From: Mycolicibacterium canariasense
GTDB lineage: Bacteria > Actinomycetota > Actinomycetes > Mycobacteriales > Mycobacteriaceae
Direction: 5' to 3'
Length of the DNA stretch: 64,000 nucleotides
Assembly (NCBI RefSeq): GCF_002101555.1
Contig: NZ_LQOL01000042.1
Coordinates: forward strand, 1-64,000
Position 1 is the first letter of the stretch. Every line of letters begins with the position of its first letter. A program made the translations under genes and the position numbers. Shown here one piece after another: positions 53,576-64,000 of the stretch. The notes under the pieces were generated by a model. It had not been told where the DNA came from, did not search any database, and was given only the letters and a program-made list of their open reading frames with translations.

Positions 53576-55342
53576 TCATCCCATGCATACAGGCACCTTC
53601 ACGACGGGTACGACGCCATCGATCAACGGTTGCACGGGAACCCGCGGCTCGCCTGACGCGGTCGGCTCCGATAATCGGAAGACCAGCTCGCCGGATTGCC
53701 TTGGCGGAATGGCCACTTGAATCTCGAAGGTGGGGTGCCCGCGTTCGGTCCCTACGAACACCGGAATACGTTGACCGTTCGAGAACGCGCTGAGTATCTT
53801 CGCGCCCTCGGTCGCGACCAAGCGCACCGACGTCAACATCGACCCGCTTGGCATCCTGAAGGGAATGTTTGGTATCACACCGTTGGCACCGGCAACGTAC
53901 TCAGGTAGCGGCGTCTCGGGCGCCACGCTCTTCAACTTGACGGTGACGGTGGTGTTCCGACGTTCCTCGGAGCATCCGTCCGCGGCATACTCGATCTCTC
54001 GCCGCAGGTAGTAGTCCATCTTGTTGCCGCCCAGATTGTTGAGGACGACCTCGGCGTAGGGCGCGGAATCGGCGGGCACGGCATGCGCAAGCGGGGTCTC
54101 TTCCAGAAGTTTCTGATCCTCCGGGGACGCACTCCAGACGGCGATTCGCCGCTCACCGACAGCTCTCCCCAACGCATCGAGCAAATGCCTTGGCGATTGC
54201 ACGGCACCCGTCATCTTCTTCACTACTGCGTTGGCGATATCCTGGAGGTAGCGCTTGCGCGCAGCCTGGTCAGTTGGAAACCGTTGGTAGGCAACCGATT
54301 CAGTCAGATCAACCACATTATCTCTGGAGATCACCTCTCCGTCGGCAAGATTGACGGGTCCCGTCGCACCGAGGATGTAGCTCAGTGCGACGGGATCAAC
54401 GGCGATGACGCCGTCCACATTGGTTCCCGACTGCTGTGCCCACATGGATCTCCAGATCTGAGCCGCGTACGGGAAGTGGGAACTGAGATTGCTATTACGA
54501 AAATCGGTACTCGCATTGGTAAATCCGTACTGTTCGGCGTACTCACTCCCGAGATCCAGCGGCGTGAAAGGCCCTTTCAGTTCCGTGTTGGGACCCAGTG
54601 ATTCGACCTTCGGGACACCGTCGCCGAGGTGAAGGATGCCGAACCCGCCCAGTATTCCGCCGGTTCCGCGGGCTTCAGCGTTGGTCTGGAAACCCATGAA
54701 GTAGGTACGGGGGCCGTCGGCACCCATCATCGACGGTGCCAACCGGGCTGCAAGGGCGGTGTTCTGAAGAAGGGCAGTGATTCGCGTGGTCTGGCTTTGG
54801 ACCTCCGATCGAGCCTTCCCGAGTACCGAGACATAGGCCGGTTCCGAGATTGCGTCCGCCTCGGCTTCCAAACGGCGAGCATCCGCGGCGATTCTGCTGA
54901 GTGCGGGCTCGTTGTCCTGAAGAAGACGAACGTTCAGGCGTGACCCGTCGAACAATTTGTCAGGCGCGATCGCCATGCCAACCTGCGCCGACGGCTTGAG
55001 CACGTCGCGGGCCAAACCGAGAACGACGCGGGAAATCTGTTGCGCCGTAATGAAAGGTCTACCAACCCACGGGGTAGCAGCGGCAACAGCCCACGGCACC
55101 GAGTGCGTCGCATCGTCGGCCGCGCGCGCGTGCGATTCCGCTGAGTCAGCCAGGCCCTGCGCCTCGGCGACGCGACCGTCGGACAACGCGTCCCTTGCCT
55201 GCTGAGCGACCGCACGCGCCTGCTCCAGCTCACCTTTCGCCGAATAGGCCGCAATACCCAACCAGCCGAGCAGCCCGATCAGTAACAACGCCAATCCCGC
55301 AGCGATAGCCTTGATCTCACGGCGGCGCCAAAAAGTACGCAA
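53576..55342 (-). CDS. DUF4012-domain membrane protein of the polysaccharide cluster
   Basis: A 588-residue protein with one N-terminal membrane helix (IKAIAAGLALLLIGLLGWLG), a helical coiled region, then the DUF4012 core (TYFMGFQTNAEARGTGGILGG). The bulk should be outside the membrane. The family is often found in exopolysaccharide loci; its function is unknown. The listed TTG start has no ribosome-binding site. The frame is open upstream to 55450, and a CTG at 55411 preceded by GGGAAGG would add a 23-residue acidic, Ser-rich N-terminus (LSESSNDGDDH...). The true start may be there. Confidence 0.8.
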   Translation of the reverse strand: MRTFWRRREIKAIAAGLALLLIGLLGWLGIAAYSAKGELEQARAVAQQARDALSDGRVAEAQGLADSAESHARAADDATHSVPWAVAAATPWVGRPFITAQQISRVVLGLARDVLKPSAQVGMAIAPDKLFDGSRLNVRLLQDNEPALSRIAADARRLEAEADAISEPAYVSVLGKARSEVQSQTTRITALLQNTALAARLAPSMMGADGPRTYFMGFQTNAEARGTGGILGGFGILHLGDGVPKVESLGPNTELKGPFTPLDLGSEYAEQYGFTNASTDFRNSNLSSHFPYAAQIWRSMWAQQSGTNVDGVIAVDPVALSYILGATGPVNLADGEVISRDNVVDLTESVAYQRFPTDQAARKRYLQDIANAVVKKMTGAVQSPRHLLDALGRAVGERRIAVWSASPEDQKLLEETPLAHAVPADSAPYAEVVLNNLGGNKMDYYLRREIEYAADGCSEERRNTTVTVKLKSVAPETPLPEYVAGANGVIPNIPFRMPSGSMLTSVRLVATEGAKILSAFSNGQRIPVFVGTERGHPTFEIQVAIPPRQSGELVFRLSEPTASGEPRVPVQPLIDGVVPVVKVPVCMG

Positions 55343-55493
55343 CCGTTCGAACCAGGACGTGTCGTCACCCGCTATCGGATGATCATCTCCATCATTCGAA
55401 GATTCGCTCAGCGGAGATTGCCTTCCCTTGGCGGGCGGAAACCCACGTCAGCATCGAAGGACGAAACCATGGTCCCGGCTGACGGTCTGGAGA

Positions 55494-55895
55494 CTAGCAG
55501 CCCCTACCCAAGGACAGGGTCAACGTGCCATACGGCCCGATCTTGGCACTGGCGCCAAGGAGACAGACTTGAAAGTTGAGTCCAGCCGTGACCGATTGGT
55601 AGATCGGCTTGAGGAAACCGGGGATCAAGGACAGCGGCGTGAAAGACACGACAGTGATCTGCGCCGGCGGATTCGGATTGGCGGTTCCGATCCACCAGAG
55701 ATTGTTTTGCAGCCAGTTGTCCTGCGCGAGATTGTCGAGCACCTGGGTCACCGGAGCGAGCGGAGCCGGAGCGGCGATATCGGCCTGAGCCGCAATAGCC
55801 GGGGTAAGAGTAGCGGCGGCCGCGACGGCGCAGGCCGCGACGCCCACCTGGAATTTGGTTGTTGCGCTAGAAAGACGTGTCGCGATAGCGGACAT
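55494..55895 (-). CDS. Small secreted protein, function unknown
   Basis: A 133-residue protein with a signal peptide (hydrophobic VGVAACAVAAAATLTPAI, cleavage near AQADI). The mature part contains APAPLAPVTQVLDNLA, a Trp-rich NWLQNNLWWIG and a C-terminal Cys pair (FQVCLLG, GRGC). This resembles a group of mycobacterial secreted proteins of unknown role. GGAAGG lies ahead of the ATG at 55895; the frame is open upstream to 56000. It stands between rmlCD and the DUF4012 gene, on the same strand. Confidence 0.68.
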   Translation of the reverse strand: MSAIATRLSSATTKFQVGVAACAVAAAATLTPAIAAQADIAAPAPLAPVTQVLDNLAQDNWLQNNLWWIGTANPNPPAQITVVSFTPLSLIPGFLKPIYQSVTAGLNFQVCLLGASAKIGPYGTLTLSLGRGC

Positions 55896-56038
55896 TTCTC
55901 TGGGCCTTCCGTCAAGGAACTTGGGAAAAGAGTCCCAGACCCCACCCCCGCTGTCAACCGCTAATACCGCAGGTAAACAGATGTTTCTACGTCGAGGCAA
56001 ATTTCGGTCAACAACGTTTGCGCCCCCGCTACCTAGCC

Positions 56039-57472
56039 TCAGGAACGCCCGCGGACAGCGTTCGAACCCGATATATAACGCGCCAGCATCTCATTGGCAT
56101 CGGTAGTCCGATATCCGACGGAATAGGTTTTTGCCAGGTCCAATACACTATTGCGTGGTCGTGCCGCGACGGGGCCTGCAATCGAGGCAAAGTATTGGTC
56201 GCCGCTCACCCCGGTCACACGATCCGGATCATGACCGGTCAGCGCAAACACACGCCGCGCGATATCGGCCCAAGACGTCGCCGGGCCCGACCCCGTCACG
56301 TTGTAAATGCCGTATGGCGCACGCGTTTCAACAAGGTGGCGGATTGCGAGCGCAAGCTCCGAGGCGAAGGTCAAGCGCCCGAACTGATCATCGACAACAG
56401 TAGGGTTCGCGCCGCGCTCGGCCAACGACAACATGGTGCGGACGAAATTGTGCCCTTCGCCGATGACCCACGACGTGCGGACGATGTAGTGCCGTGGAAC
56501 CGTCGCCACCACCTGGTCACCGGCGGCCTTGGTCTGTCCGTAGACGCCCAGCGGGGCTGGGGGGTCGTCCTCGCGATAGGGTCGATCGGTCGTCCCGTCG
56601 AACACGTAGTCGCTGGAGATGTGCACCAGCGTCAGGCCGTGCGCGGTGGCGATGCGCGCCAGCGCGGCCACGCCGGAGACGTTCGTTGCCCAAGCTGTCA
56701 CACGGCCCTGCGCGGTCTCCGCGGCGTCGACTGCCGTATAGGCGCCGGCATTGATGATGGTGGCGTATTGCGGCCATCGAAAGGCGTCTTCGAAGCCGCC
56801 AGCGGCGAGATCAAGCTCTGCACGGCCGACGAAATCGACGTGCGGGTGGTCGGCATATGCGGCACGCAGTGCGCGGCCCAGCTGCCCGTCGGCACCGATG
56901 ACAAGTGACTTGCGCGGCGGGACCGGATCGACCGCGGCCAAGGCAGGATTGGCGCGGTCCTTGGCTGACAGCTCCGCGCGCTCCAGCGGAATCGGCCACC
57001 CGATGTCAAGTACCGGATCCGCGAGATTGACCGAGGTATAGACGATCCCGGGCGAATAGTGGTCATTGACCAGGTAGATGTAGACGGTCTCGGGGTCAAG
57101 TGTTTGAAACGCATTGCCGACCCCGCGTGGCACGAACACCGCACGCGACGGATCCAGCTCCGTTGTGAAAACCGCCCCGAAGCTGGCCCCCGCACGCAGG
57201 TCCACCCACGCGCCGAAAACTCGCCCGGCTGCGACGGATACCAGCTTGTCCCATGGCTCGGCGTGGATTCCGCGGGTGGTCCCCACGGCGTCGTTGAACG
57301 AAACATTGTTCTGCACCGGTCCGAAGTCGGGCAGACCCGCGGCCACCATCTTCTCGCGCTGCCAGTTCTCCTTGAACCACCCGCGATTGTCGCCGTGGAC
57401 AGGTAGATCCCATATCGTCAAACCCGGAATCGGAGTCGCTGTCGCACGCAACGTCTTCCCGAATTCCGTCAC
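56039..57472 (-). CDS. Fused dTDP-4-dehydrorhamnose 3,5-epimerase/reductase (RmlC-RmlD)
   Basis: A 477-residue bifunctional protein. Residues 1-190 are RmlC: HGDNRGWFKENWQREK, the catalytic His in TTRGIHAEPWDKLV and FVPRGVGNAFQTL. The rest is RmlD, with Rossmann GADGQLGRAL, HISSDYVFDG and the catalytic YGQTK. It carries out the last two steps to dTDP-L-rhamnose. The GTG at 57472 lies 1 nt after the rmlB stop; an in-frame ATG further upstream would overlap rmlB. Upstream genes are rmlB and rmlA in the same direction. Confidence 0.9.
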   Translation of the reverse strand: MTEFGKTLRATATPIPGLTIWDLPVHGDNRGWFKENWQREKMVAAGLPDFGPVQNNVSFNDAVGTTRGIHAEPWDKLVSVAAGRVFGAWVDLRAGASFGAVFTTELDPSRAVFVPRGVGNAFQTLDPETVYIYLVNDHYSPGIVYTSVNLADPVLDIGWPIPLERAELSAKDRANPALAAVDPVPPRKSLVIGADGQLGRALRAAYADHPHVDFVGRAELDLAAGGFEDAFRWPQYATIINAGAYTAVDAAETAQGRVTAWATNVSGVAALARIATAHGLTLVHISSDYVFDGTTDRPYREDDPPAPLGVYGQTKAAGDQVVATVPRHYIVRTSWVIGEGHNFVRTMLSLAERGANPTVVDDQFGRLTFASELALAIRHLVETRAPYGIYNVTGSGPATSWADIARRVFALTGHDPDRVTGVSGDQYFASIAGPVAARPRNSVLDLAKTYSVGYRTTDANEMLARYISGSNAVRGRS

Positions 57473-57473
57473 G

Positions 57474-59341
<1,868 letters not shown>

Positions 59342-59455
59342 GCGGCCATCGTGGCACAGCCCCGCCTGGTGGGCTAACTTTGTTGGCACGACCGCATCCG
59401 TGAGTCCACGGATAGCAAATCCGCAGTTCGTACCAGCACGGGACCGGGAGTTGAC

Positions 59456-59992
59456 CTGCGCGTACTATTCGTGTGCACCGGGAACATTTGCCGATCCCCG
59501 ACAGCCGAGCGGCTCGCCGCGGAGCTGGCCGCGACGCGCGAGATCCCGCAGTTCGTGGCCTCCAGCGCCGGTACCCACGCGATGATCGGGTACCCCGTCC
59601 ACGTGGAGGCCGCGCGTGTCATCCGCGATCTGGGGGGCGATCCGGCCGATTTCGCCGCACGCCAGCTCACGCCCGCCATAGCCAACGGTGTGGATTTGGT
59701 ACTGACCATGACGACCGCGCACCGGAACAGCGTGCTGGAACTGGCCCCACGGCAATTCCGGCGAACGTTCACCCTGGGCGAGGCCGCACTGCTGGCCACC
59801 GAACACGAGCAAGCTACCGTGACCGATCTGGCCGGATTGCGTCCACATCTTGCCGGACGGCGGGTAGCCGAGATTGCGGACCCGATCGGACACGATCGGG
59901 AGTACTTCGAAGAGGTCGGAGTGCAGATCGCCCGGCTGCTGCCCGCTGTCCTCGACTTATGTCGCCGCACCGCCGCGCCCGCGGGCGACTGA
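59456..59992 (+). CDS. Low-molecular-weight protein-tyrosine phosphatase (Wzb-like)
   Basis: A phosphatase of about 178 residues with the P-loop CTGNICRSP at the N-terminus and the general-acid Asp in ADPIGHD. Such enzymes dephosphorylate BY-kinases in polysaccharide systems, and the kinase at 52061 is the obvious partner. The start is unusual: homologues begin M-R-V-L-F-V-C, and here that position is CTG (59456), preceded by GGGAG at 5 nt. The GTG at 59471 would remove the first beta strand. It is divergent from rmlA. Confidence 0.82.
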   Translation: MRVLFVCTGNICRSPTAERLAAELAATREIPQFVASSAGTHAMIGYPVHVEAARVIRDLGGDPADFAARQLTPAIANGVDLVLTMTTAHRNSVLELAPRQFRRTFTLGEAALLATEHEQATVTDLAGLRPHLAGRRVAEIADPIGHDREYFEEVGVQIARLLPAVLDLCRRTAAPAGD

Positions 59993-59999
59993 GCCCCAT

Positions 60000-60632
60000 A
60001 TGTGGTTCACGCTCCTGGTCATGGCCGTCGCAGTCAGCCTGGAACCATTCCGCATCGGCATGACGGTGGTCCTATTGAGTCGCCCGCGTCCGCATCTGCA
60101 ATTGGCGGCGTTTCTCGCCGGCGGTTTCGGCATGGGGCTTGCCGTCGGCATGACGGTGCTGTTCATCGTCGGCAAGCGGCTTCCAGAAGCGCATTTCACC
60201 TTGCCGCGGGTACAGATAGCCATCGGGACGTTGGCTATCGTTGCCGCCGTTACTCTCTCGTTGACCAAAGGACGACCCCGGACGCCGCCGGCCTGGGTGA
60301 CGCGCGTCCTGCAAGGCCGATCCCTGTGGGTCGCCGGTGTTGCGGGGATGTGCATCGCGCTTCCGTCGCTTGACTATCTGGCGGCTCTCGCCGTCATCGC
60401 GGCATCGGGTACCACTGCGGTCACCCAACTCGGCGCGCTCGTCGCTTTCAACGCGGTGGCCTTCGCTCTGATAGAAGCTCCGCTACTAGCCCACCTCGTG
60501 GCTCCTGCCCGCACCACTGCAGTGATGAACACTCTGAACGAGTGGGTACGGGCTCGTCGGCGTCAAGAAGTTGCCGGACTGCTGGCGGCGGTGGGCGTGG
60601 CACTGCTGGTGGCAGGACTGCTCGGCATCTGA
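60000..60632 (+). CDS. GAP-family (GPL-addressing protein) membrane protein
   Basis: A 210-residue integral membrane protein with six hydrophobic helices. The start MWFTLLVMAVAVSLEPFRIGM and VVLLSRPRPHLQLAAFLAGGF are typical of the mycobacterial GAP/Sap family, which is needed to bring glycolipids such as GPL to the cell surface. It begins 7 nt after the phosphatase stop and is probably co-transcribed with it. Confidence 0.8.
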   Translation: MWFTLLVMAVAVSLEPFRIGMTVVLLSRPRPHLQLAAFLAGGFGMGLAVGMTVLFIVGKRLPEAHFTLPRVQIAIGTLAIVAAVTLSLTKGRPRTPPAWVTRVLQGRSLWVAGVAGMCIALPSLDYLAALAVIAASGTTAVTQLGALVAFNAVAFALIEAPLLAHLVAPARTTAVMNTLNEWVRARRRQEVAGLLAAVGVALLVAGLLGI

Positions 60633-60659
60633 CGGGCGCGCCATAGGCGCAGAATTAAC

Positions 60660-60679
60660 GCGCCATTCACGAATGGCGC
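60660..60679 (+). terminator. Hairpin after the GAP-family gene
   Basis: Perfect 9-bp arms GCGCCATTC and GAATGGCGC flank a 2-nt loop, 27 bp after the stop codon. Probably a terminator. Confidence 0.55.
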
Positions 60680-61600
60680 CACATGCCGCGGTGCGTGCGG
60701 CAGAGCAGGCGGCGTTCTCGATCCGCTACATGTGGTGACGTGCGGGCGGTCTACCGGTGGCGGCTAACCGGACACCCCTGGCTCTACACTCCGGCACGGA
60801 CGGCAACCAAATAGTTCATGCAGTTACTTCACAGCCCGGACTGGCAGTCACGCACGCGATCCGTCGCCATGTATAGCAGCCTTGCCAAGGTGGACTCACC
60901 GGCCACCAGGGCAATTCTCGCTCGATCAGGCAGAAACTTGCCCAGCCCCAGGCGGAGCGCGGAAGCGCCCCGGCCAGAATCACTGCCCGACTGTTTGCCA
61001 CCATTGAGGGGACGCTCCGATTTTCGCTACCAACCGGACGCAATCGGGCTGCCATGGCTAATTTCTATGCACACCCGCAACAAAATACTTCTACGGAATT
61101 CTCGTCACAATCAACGCTCTTATAGCAAACAAGTATCGCGCATTCTTTGGCCCGTTTTGACCGCCGACGGCATGCCGCCAGGTGAGCAGCTTCATCCCCG
61201 AACTGGACCTTGTTTTTACGCTCTACCAGCTACTTTGCGAAGGTACGGGGTCGCCGAACGAAGTCCGCCCAAAGTTTTTACATGATGGTTAATATTTATC
61301 GGTGCACGCGCCGCCGAAGCCCGTTACGATCCTGCTGAACTGCGCAAACAATGGGGGATTAGCGATAATGGATGCCAGATGTCGCACTGGGCTCCGTGTT
61401 ACCCCTTCCGCGTACACCAGCAAATACTTTCCCAATACCAGATGCGTGGACTCACGGATTGCGGGCAGCGACTCCCGTTATCGGAAGCATCCGCGCGAAC
61501 CATTGCTCGAATTGACGACGACGTCAGTCAAATCCCCAGTCCGGGGTCGCGTTTTCGCAGATTCTGCGGAGACAAGATTGTTTGCTGATTTCGAACGGAC
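60680..61600. other. Long non-coding, AT-richer region upstream of the glycosyltransferase
   Basis: About 920 bp without a convincing gene. Open frames here lack ribosome-binding sites and family features, and the stretch is visibly richer in A and T than its neighbours (for example around 61070-61150 and 61270-61310, with TTAATATTTATC). It may be a promoter/leader region, or decayed or acquired DNA. Confidence 0.5.
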
Positions 61601-63154
61601 GTGCAAGTGACGGATATAGCCGACGCCATAACGAACGCCAACTCCTCCGGAAAAGCCTTGCCGGGTGACATCGCGGTTACGAATCTGACTGCAGGAACGG
61701 CCGCGTTGGCCGACGCGGGCTGGAAACACATCGCCGACCCGACAACCTCACCGCCCGCCCACATGGCCACCTCGGCCCGCACCGGGACAATCGATAAGAC
61801 GGCATCCGGCCGACCGCTCTTGAGCCGCATTCGTGGATACATGGTCGTTCCGGTCATCGACTGCGCCATGATTCTGGCGCCACTGGCGTGGCGGCCCCCT
61901 CAAGTGCTTTCGATGCTGGCACTGGCGGTTCTGGGAGTCCTGCTCCTCACCGGCGGAACCAAGTACACCGCACCACTGCACCTGAGCGTTCTGGACGACC
62001 TGCCTACGCTGCTCACCCGGCTGCTTGCCGCCACCGCTGTTGTTGCCACCGCGATCTTGTACACACATCAGAGAATCGCCGTTCTGACCTTCCTCGAGAC
62101 AGCGGCACAGGCTATCGCGCTGCTTGTGTTTGGTCGCGTCATCACGACACGGCTCATCGCTGCGAGCCGCCGACACGGCCTGACACGACACCACACCGTG
62201 CTCATCGGCGGCGGCCCGGCTGCCGCCGAACTGGCTCGGACCCTCCGCGAGCACCCCGAGTACGGACTGAAGGTCGAGGGCTATGTCGACGACTGCGACA
62301 TCTGCCCGGCCGAGCAATACCTGCCACGACTCGGCCGGCTCGCCGATCTCGACATGGCCGTCGTGACATCCGGCGCGGACACGCTCCTGATCGCCGATGG
62401 CGCCTTCGGGGAACGCGCGCTGATGACAGCGGTACGCACCAAAGAATGTCTGACGGCCGAGCTGCTGATCGTTCCGCGGATGCACCACTTCCACACTCAG
62501 ACCGGGATGGCGGACCAGATCGGCTCCATCCCGATCATGCGGATCCGCAATCCCAATCTGCAGGGAGCGACGCGGGTGATCAAGCGCATGTTCGACATCA
62601 TCGTCTCGTCGGTTGCACTCATCGCGCTGATGCCGGTGCTGGCGGCGGCCGCGATCGCCGTGCGAATCGAAGGCGGACCAGGCGTGATCTTCCGGCAGGT
62701 TCGAGTAGGTCGCGGGGGCAGGCACTTCGAACTGCTGAAGTTTCGTTCCTTGCGACCGGCCAATGACATTGAGTCCCAGACGCAATGGAATGTGGCTTCC
62801 GACAACCGCGTTGGCCCGGTGGGGCGCTTTCTGCGCAGCACCTCCATCGACGAACTACCACAACTGTGGAACATCTTCCGGGGTGATATGACCATCGTCG
62901 GGCCCCGACCCGAGCGCCCGCACTTCGTGAAACAGTTCTCCAGCGAGGTCGACCGGTACGCCCACCGCCATCGGGTACAGGTAGGTCTGACCGGGTTCGC
63001 TCAAGTGAGCGGGCTCAAAGGGAATACCTCGATCCTCGACCGCGCCCGGTACGACAACTTCTACATCGAGAACTGGTCGCTCTGGCTCGACATCAAGATC
63101 ATCATTCGGACGTTCCGCGCGGTGGTCTTGTACCGCGAGCGGCCCGGCCGATAG
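61601..63154 (+). CDS. Polyprenyl glycosylphosphotransferase (WbaP/exopolysaccharide initiating enzyme)
   Basis: A 517-residue membrane enzyme. The N-terminal half has membrane helices and a CoA-binding-3-like Rossmann segment (HTVLIGGGPAAAELARTL, LKVEGYVDD). The C-terminal half is the bacterial sugar transferase domain: IKRMFDIIVSSVALIAL, GPGVIFRQVRVGRGG, FELLKFRS, RSTSIDELPQLWNIFRGDM and VGPRPERP. It transfers a sugar-1-phosphate to polyprenyl phosphate to start a glycan repeat. GTG codons at 61601 and 61607 are both possible starts. It fits with the Wzz/BY-kinase and rml genes. Confidence 0.88.
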   Translation: MQVTDIADAITNANSSGKALPGDIAVTNLTAGTAALADAGWKHIADPTTSPPAHMATSARTGTIDKTASGRPLLSRIRGYMVVPVIDCAMILAPLAWRPPQVLSMLALAVLGVLLLTGGTKYTAPLHLSVLDDLPTLLTRLLAATAVVATAILYTHQRIAVLTFLETAAQAIALLVFGRVITTRLIAASRRHGLTRHHTVLIGGGPAAAELARTLREHPEYGLKVEGYVDDCDICPAEQYLPRLGRLADLDMAVVTSGADTLLIADGAFGERALMTAVRTKECLTAELLIVPRMHHFHTQTGMADQIGSIPIMRIRNPNLQGATRVIKRMFDIIVSSVALIALMPVLAAAAIAVRIEGGPGVIFRQVRVGRGGRHFELLKFRSLRPANDIESQTQWNVASDNRVGPVGRFLRSTSIDELPQLWNIFRGDMTIVGPRPERPHFVKQFSSEVDRYAHRHRVQVGLTGFAQVSGLKGNTSILDRARYDNFYIENWSLWLDIKIIIRTFRAVVLYRERPGR

Positions 63155-63250
63155 GAGACCACGTCACCGTCTGGCTTCCTGCAGGCGGCACCTCTGGCCT
63201 TGGGGATAGGTGAGCCGCCCCACCATAGGGTGGCCACACCAGCTGTTGAG

Positions 63251-63256
63251 TAGCCT
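63251..63256 (+). promoter_or_regulatory. -10 box of leaderless fatty-acyl-AMP ligase gene
   Basis: TAGCCT ends 7 nt before the ATG at 63264, with no ribosome-binding site. Confidence 0.45.
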
Positions 63257-63263
63257 GACCACC

Positions 63264-64000
63264 ATGCCGAACGCGTCAATCCTGACCCTCCTGCAGGAAC
63301 GCGCCAGCGCGACCCCAGACGCCGCGGCCTTCACTTACACCGACTACGACCTAGACCCTGCCGGTGTCTCAACGACACTGACCTGGGCGGAGGTACACCG
63401 GCGCACGGTCAATGCCGCGCTGGAATTCGAACAGTACGGCGCACCGGGCGACCGGGCGCTGATCATCGCACCGCAAGGACTGGACTACATCGTGGCATTT
63501 CTGGGCGCGATGCAGGCCGGATACATTGCCGTCCCGCTGTCGGTACCGGTCCCCGGCTCGCACGACGAGAGGGTCAGTGCCGTGGTGGCTGACACATCGC
63601 CGGTGGTGGTGCTGACCACCTCCGCCGTCGCGCACGTCGCCACCCGGTACGTGGATGACGGTGCCGCCATGATCGCGGTGGTCTCGGTAGACGCGCTGGA
63701 TCTCGACCGCCCGGCTCCTAGCGGATCAACACCCGCGGCCGGCCCGGAAACGGCCTACCTTCAATACACCTCGGGATCCACCCGGCTACCGGCCGGCGTC
63801 ATGATTAGCCACCGCAACCTCGTGGCGAACTTCGAACAGTTGATGGCGGATTACTTCGTCGAGTACGGGGGCGTGCTGCCACCGGGCGCCGAACTGGTTT
63901 CGTGGCTGCCGTTCTACCATGACATGGGTTTGATGCTGGGGATTGCGGCACCCATCCTGTCCGGACACACAGCCGACCTGATGAGCCCATTGGCGTTCCT
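63264..64000 (+). CDS. Fatty-acyl-AMP ligase (FAAL/FadD), N-terminal part
   Basis: The first 245 codons of an adenylate-forming enzyme cut by the window edge. LQYTSGSTRLPAGVMISHRNL is the P-loop region of FAAL proteins, followed by FVSWLPFYHDMGLM-like SWLPFYHDMGLMLGI. FAALs activate long-chain fatty acids as acyl-AMP for a polyketide synthase or other acyl carrier, so a lipid-tailed surface glycolipid is likely beyond the edge. A TAGCCT box 7 nt before the ATG suggests a leaderless transcript. Confidence 0.9.
   Translation, partial: MPNASILTLLQERASATPDAAAFTYTDYDLDPAGVSTTLTWAEVHRRTVNAALEFEQYGAPGDRALIIAPQGLDYIVAFLGAMQAGYIAVPLSVPVPGSHDERVSAVVADTSPVVVLTTSAVAHVATRYVDDGAAMIAVVSVDALDLDRPAPSGSTPAAGPETAYLQYTSGSTRLPAGVMISHRNLVANFEQLMADYFVEYGGVLPPGAELVSWLPFYHDMGLMLGIAAPILSGHTADLMSPLAF

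Noticed and set aside
60818..61285. 155-codon plus-strand frame in the gap before the glycosyltransferase
   Set aside because: No ribosome-binding site, irregular composition, no recognisable motif or membrane segment.

Overview
The window is high-GC actinobacterial chromosome, and almost certainly from a fast-growing Mycobacterium/Mycolicibacterium. The markers are an MspA-family porin, a PE-PPE-domain esterase, an EspR-like regulator, a mycobacterial haemophore, an AAC(2')-I acetyltransferase, and a block (fecB2, pxpB, pxpC, aac(2')-I, nnaR, a CbiX-like gene, nirD, nirB, the sdh1 operon, a flavin reductase) that matches by memory the Rv0245-Rv0265c / MSMEG_0416-0438 neighbourhood. At the right end this block runs into a surface polysaccharide/lipid cluster, much as sdh1 borders the glycopeptidolipid region of M. 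smegmatis. No rRNA, tRNA, CRISPR array or insertion sequence was seen.

0-5 kb: a GH114-like lipoprotein, then an aliphatic amide module in the order amiC-like sensor, amiE amidase, amiB-like AAA+ ATPase, with a divergent MarR regulator. 5-9 kb: small envelope genes (membrane protein, DUF3558-like lipoprotein, a toxin-tail-like remnant), an MspA-like protein coupled to a secreted partner, and a divergent EspR-like regulator. 9-17 kb: catabolic accessory genes. These include an amidohydrolase and two acyl-CoA dehydrogenases with an Fe-S type Rrf2 regulator between them and a perfect 8-1-8 palindrome upstream, then a DapB-like dehydrogenase and a Rieske oxygenase with a divergent TetR regulator. 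Decayed gene fragments lie among them.

17-30 kb: a Crp paralogue, a TetR regulator, a PE-PPE esterase, acyl-CoA dehydrogenase and acyl-CoA ligase fragments lying tail to tail, a carotenoid oxygenase with a PucR-type regulator, a divergent Baeyer-Villiger monooxygenase/alcohol dehydrogenase pair, and the ohrR/ohr peroxide pair. 30-35 kb: an agmatine module (agmatine deiminase, amidohydrolase, APC permease) controlled by a divergent TetR regulator with a clear operator.

35-52 kb: the conserved core. It holds an iron-siderophore lipoprotein, a queuosine-precursor transporter, 5-oxoprolinase subunits, aac(2')-I, the nitrite assimilation genes (nnaR, a CbiX-like gene, nirBD) and succinate dehydrogenase 1. 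Many genes here have a TANNNT box ending 6-8 nt before the start codon, which indicates leaderless transcripts. 52-64 kb: a surface-glycan cluster with a Wzz/BY-kinase, a DUF4012 protein, rmlA, rmlB, a fused rmlC-rmlD, a low-molecular-weight tyrosine phosphatase, a GAP-family membrane protein, a polyprenyl glycosylphosphotransferase and the start of a fatty-acyl-AMP ligase.

All family assignments come from reading sequence motifs and from memory of reference proteins. No database search was run.
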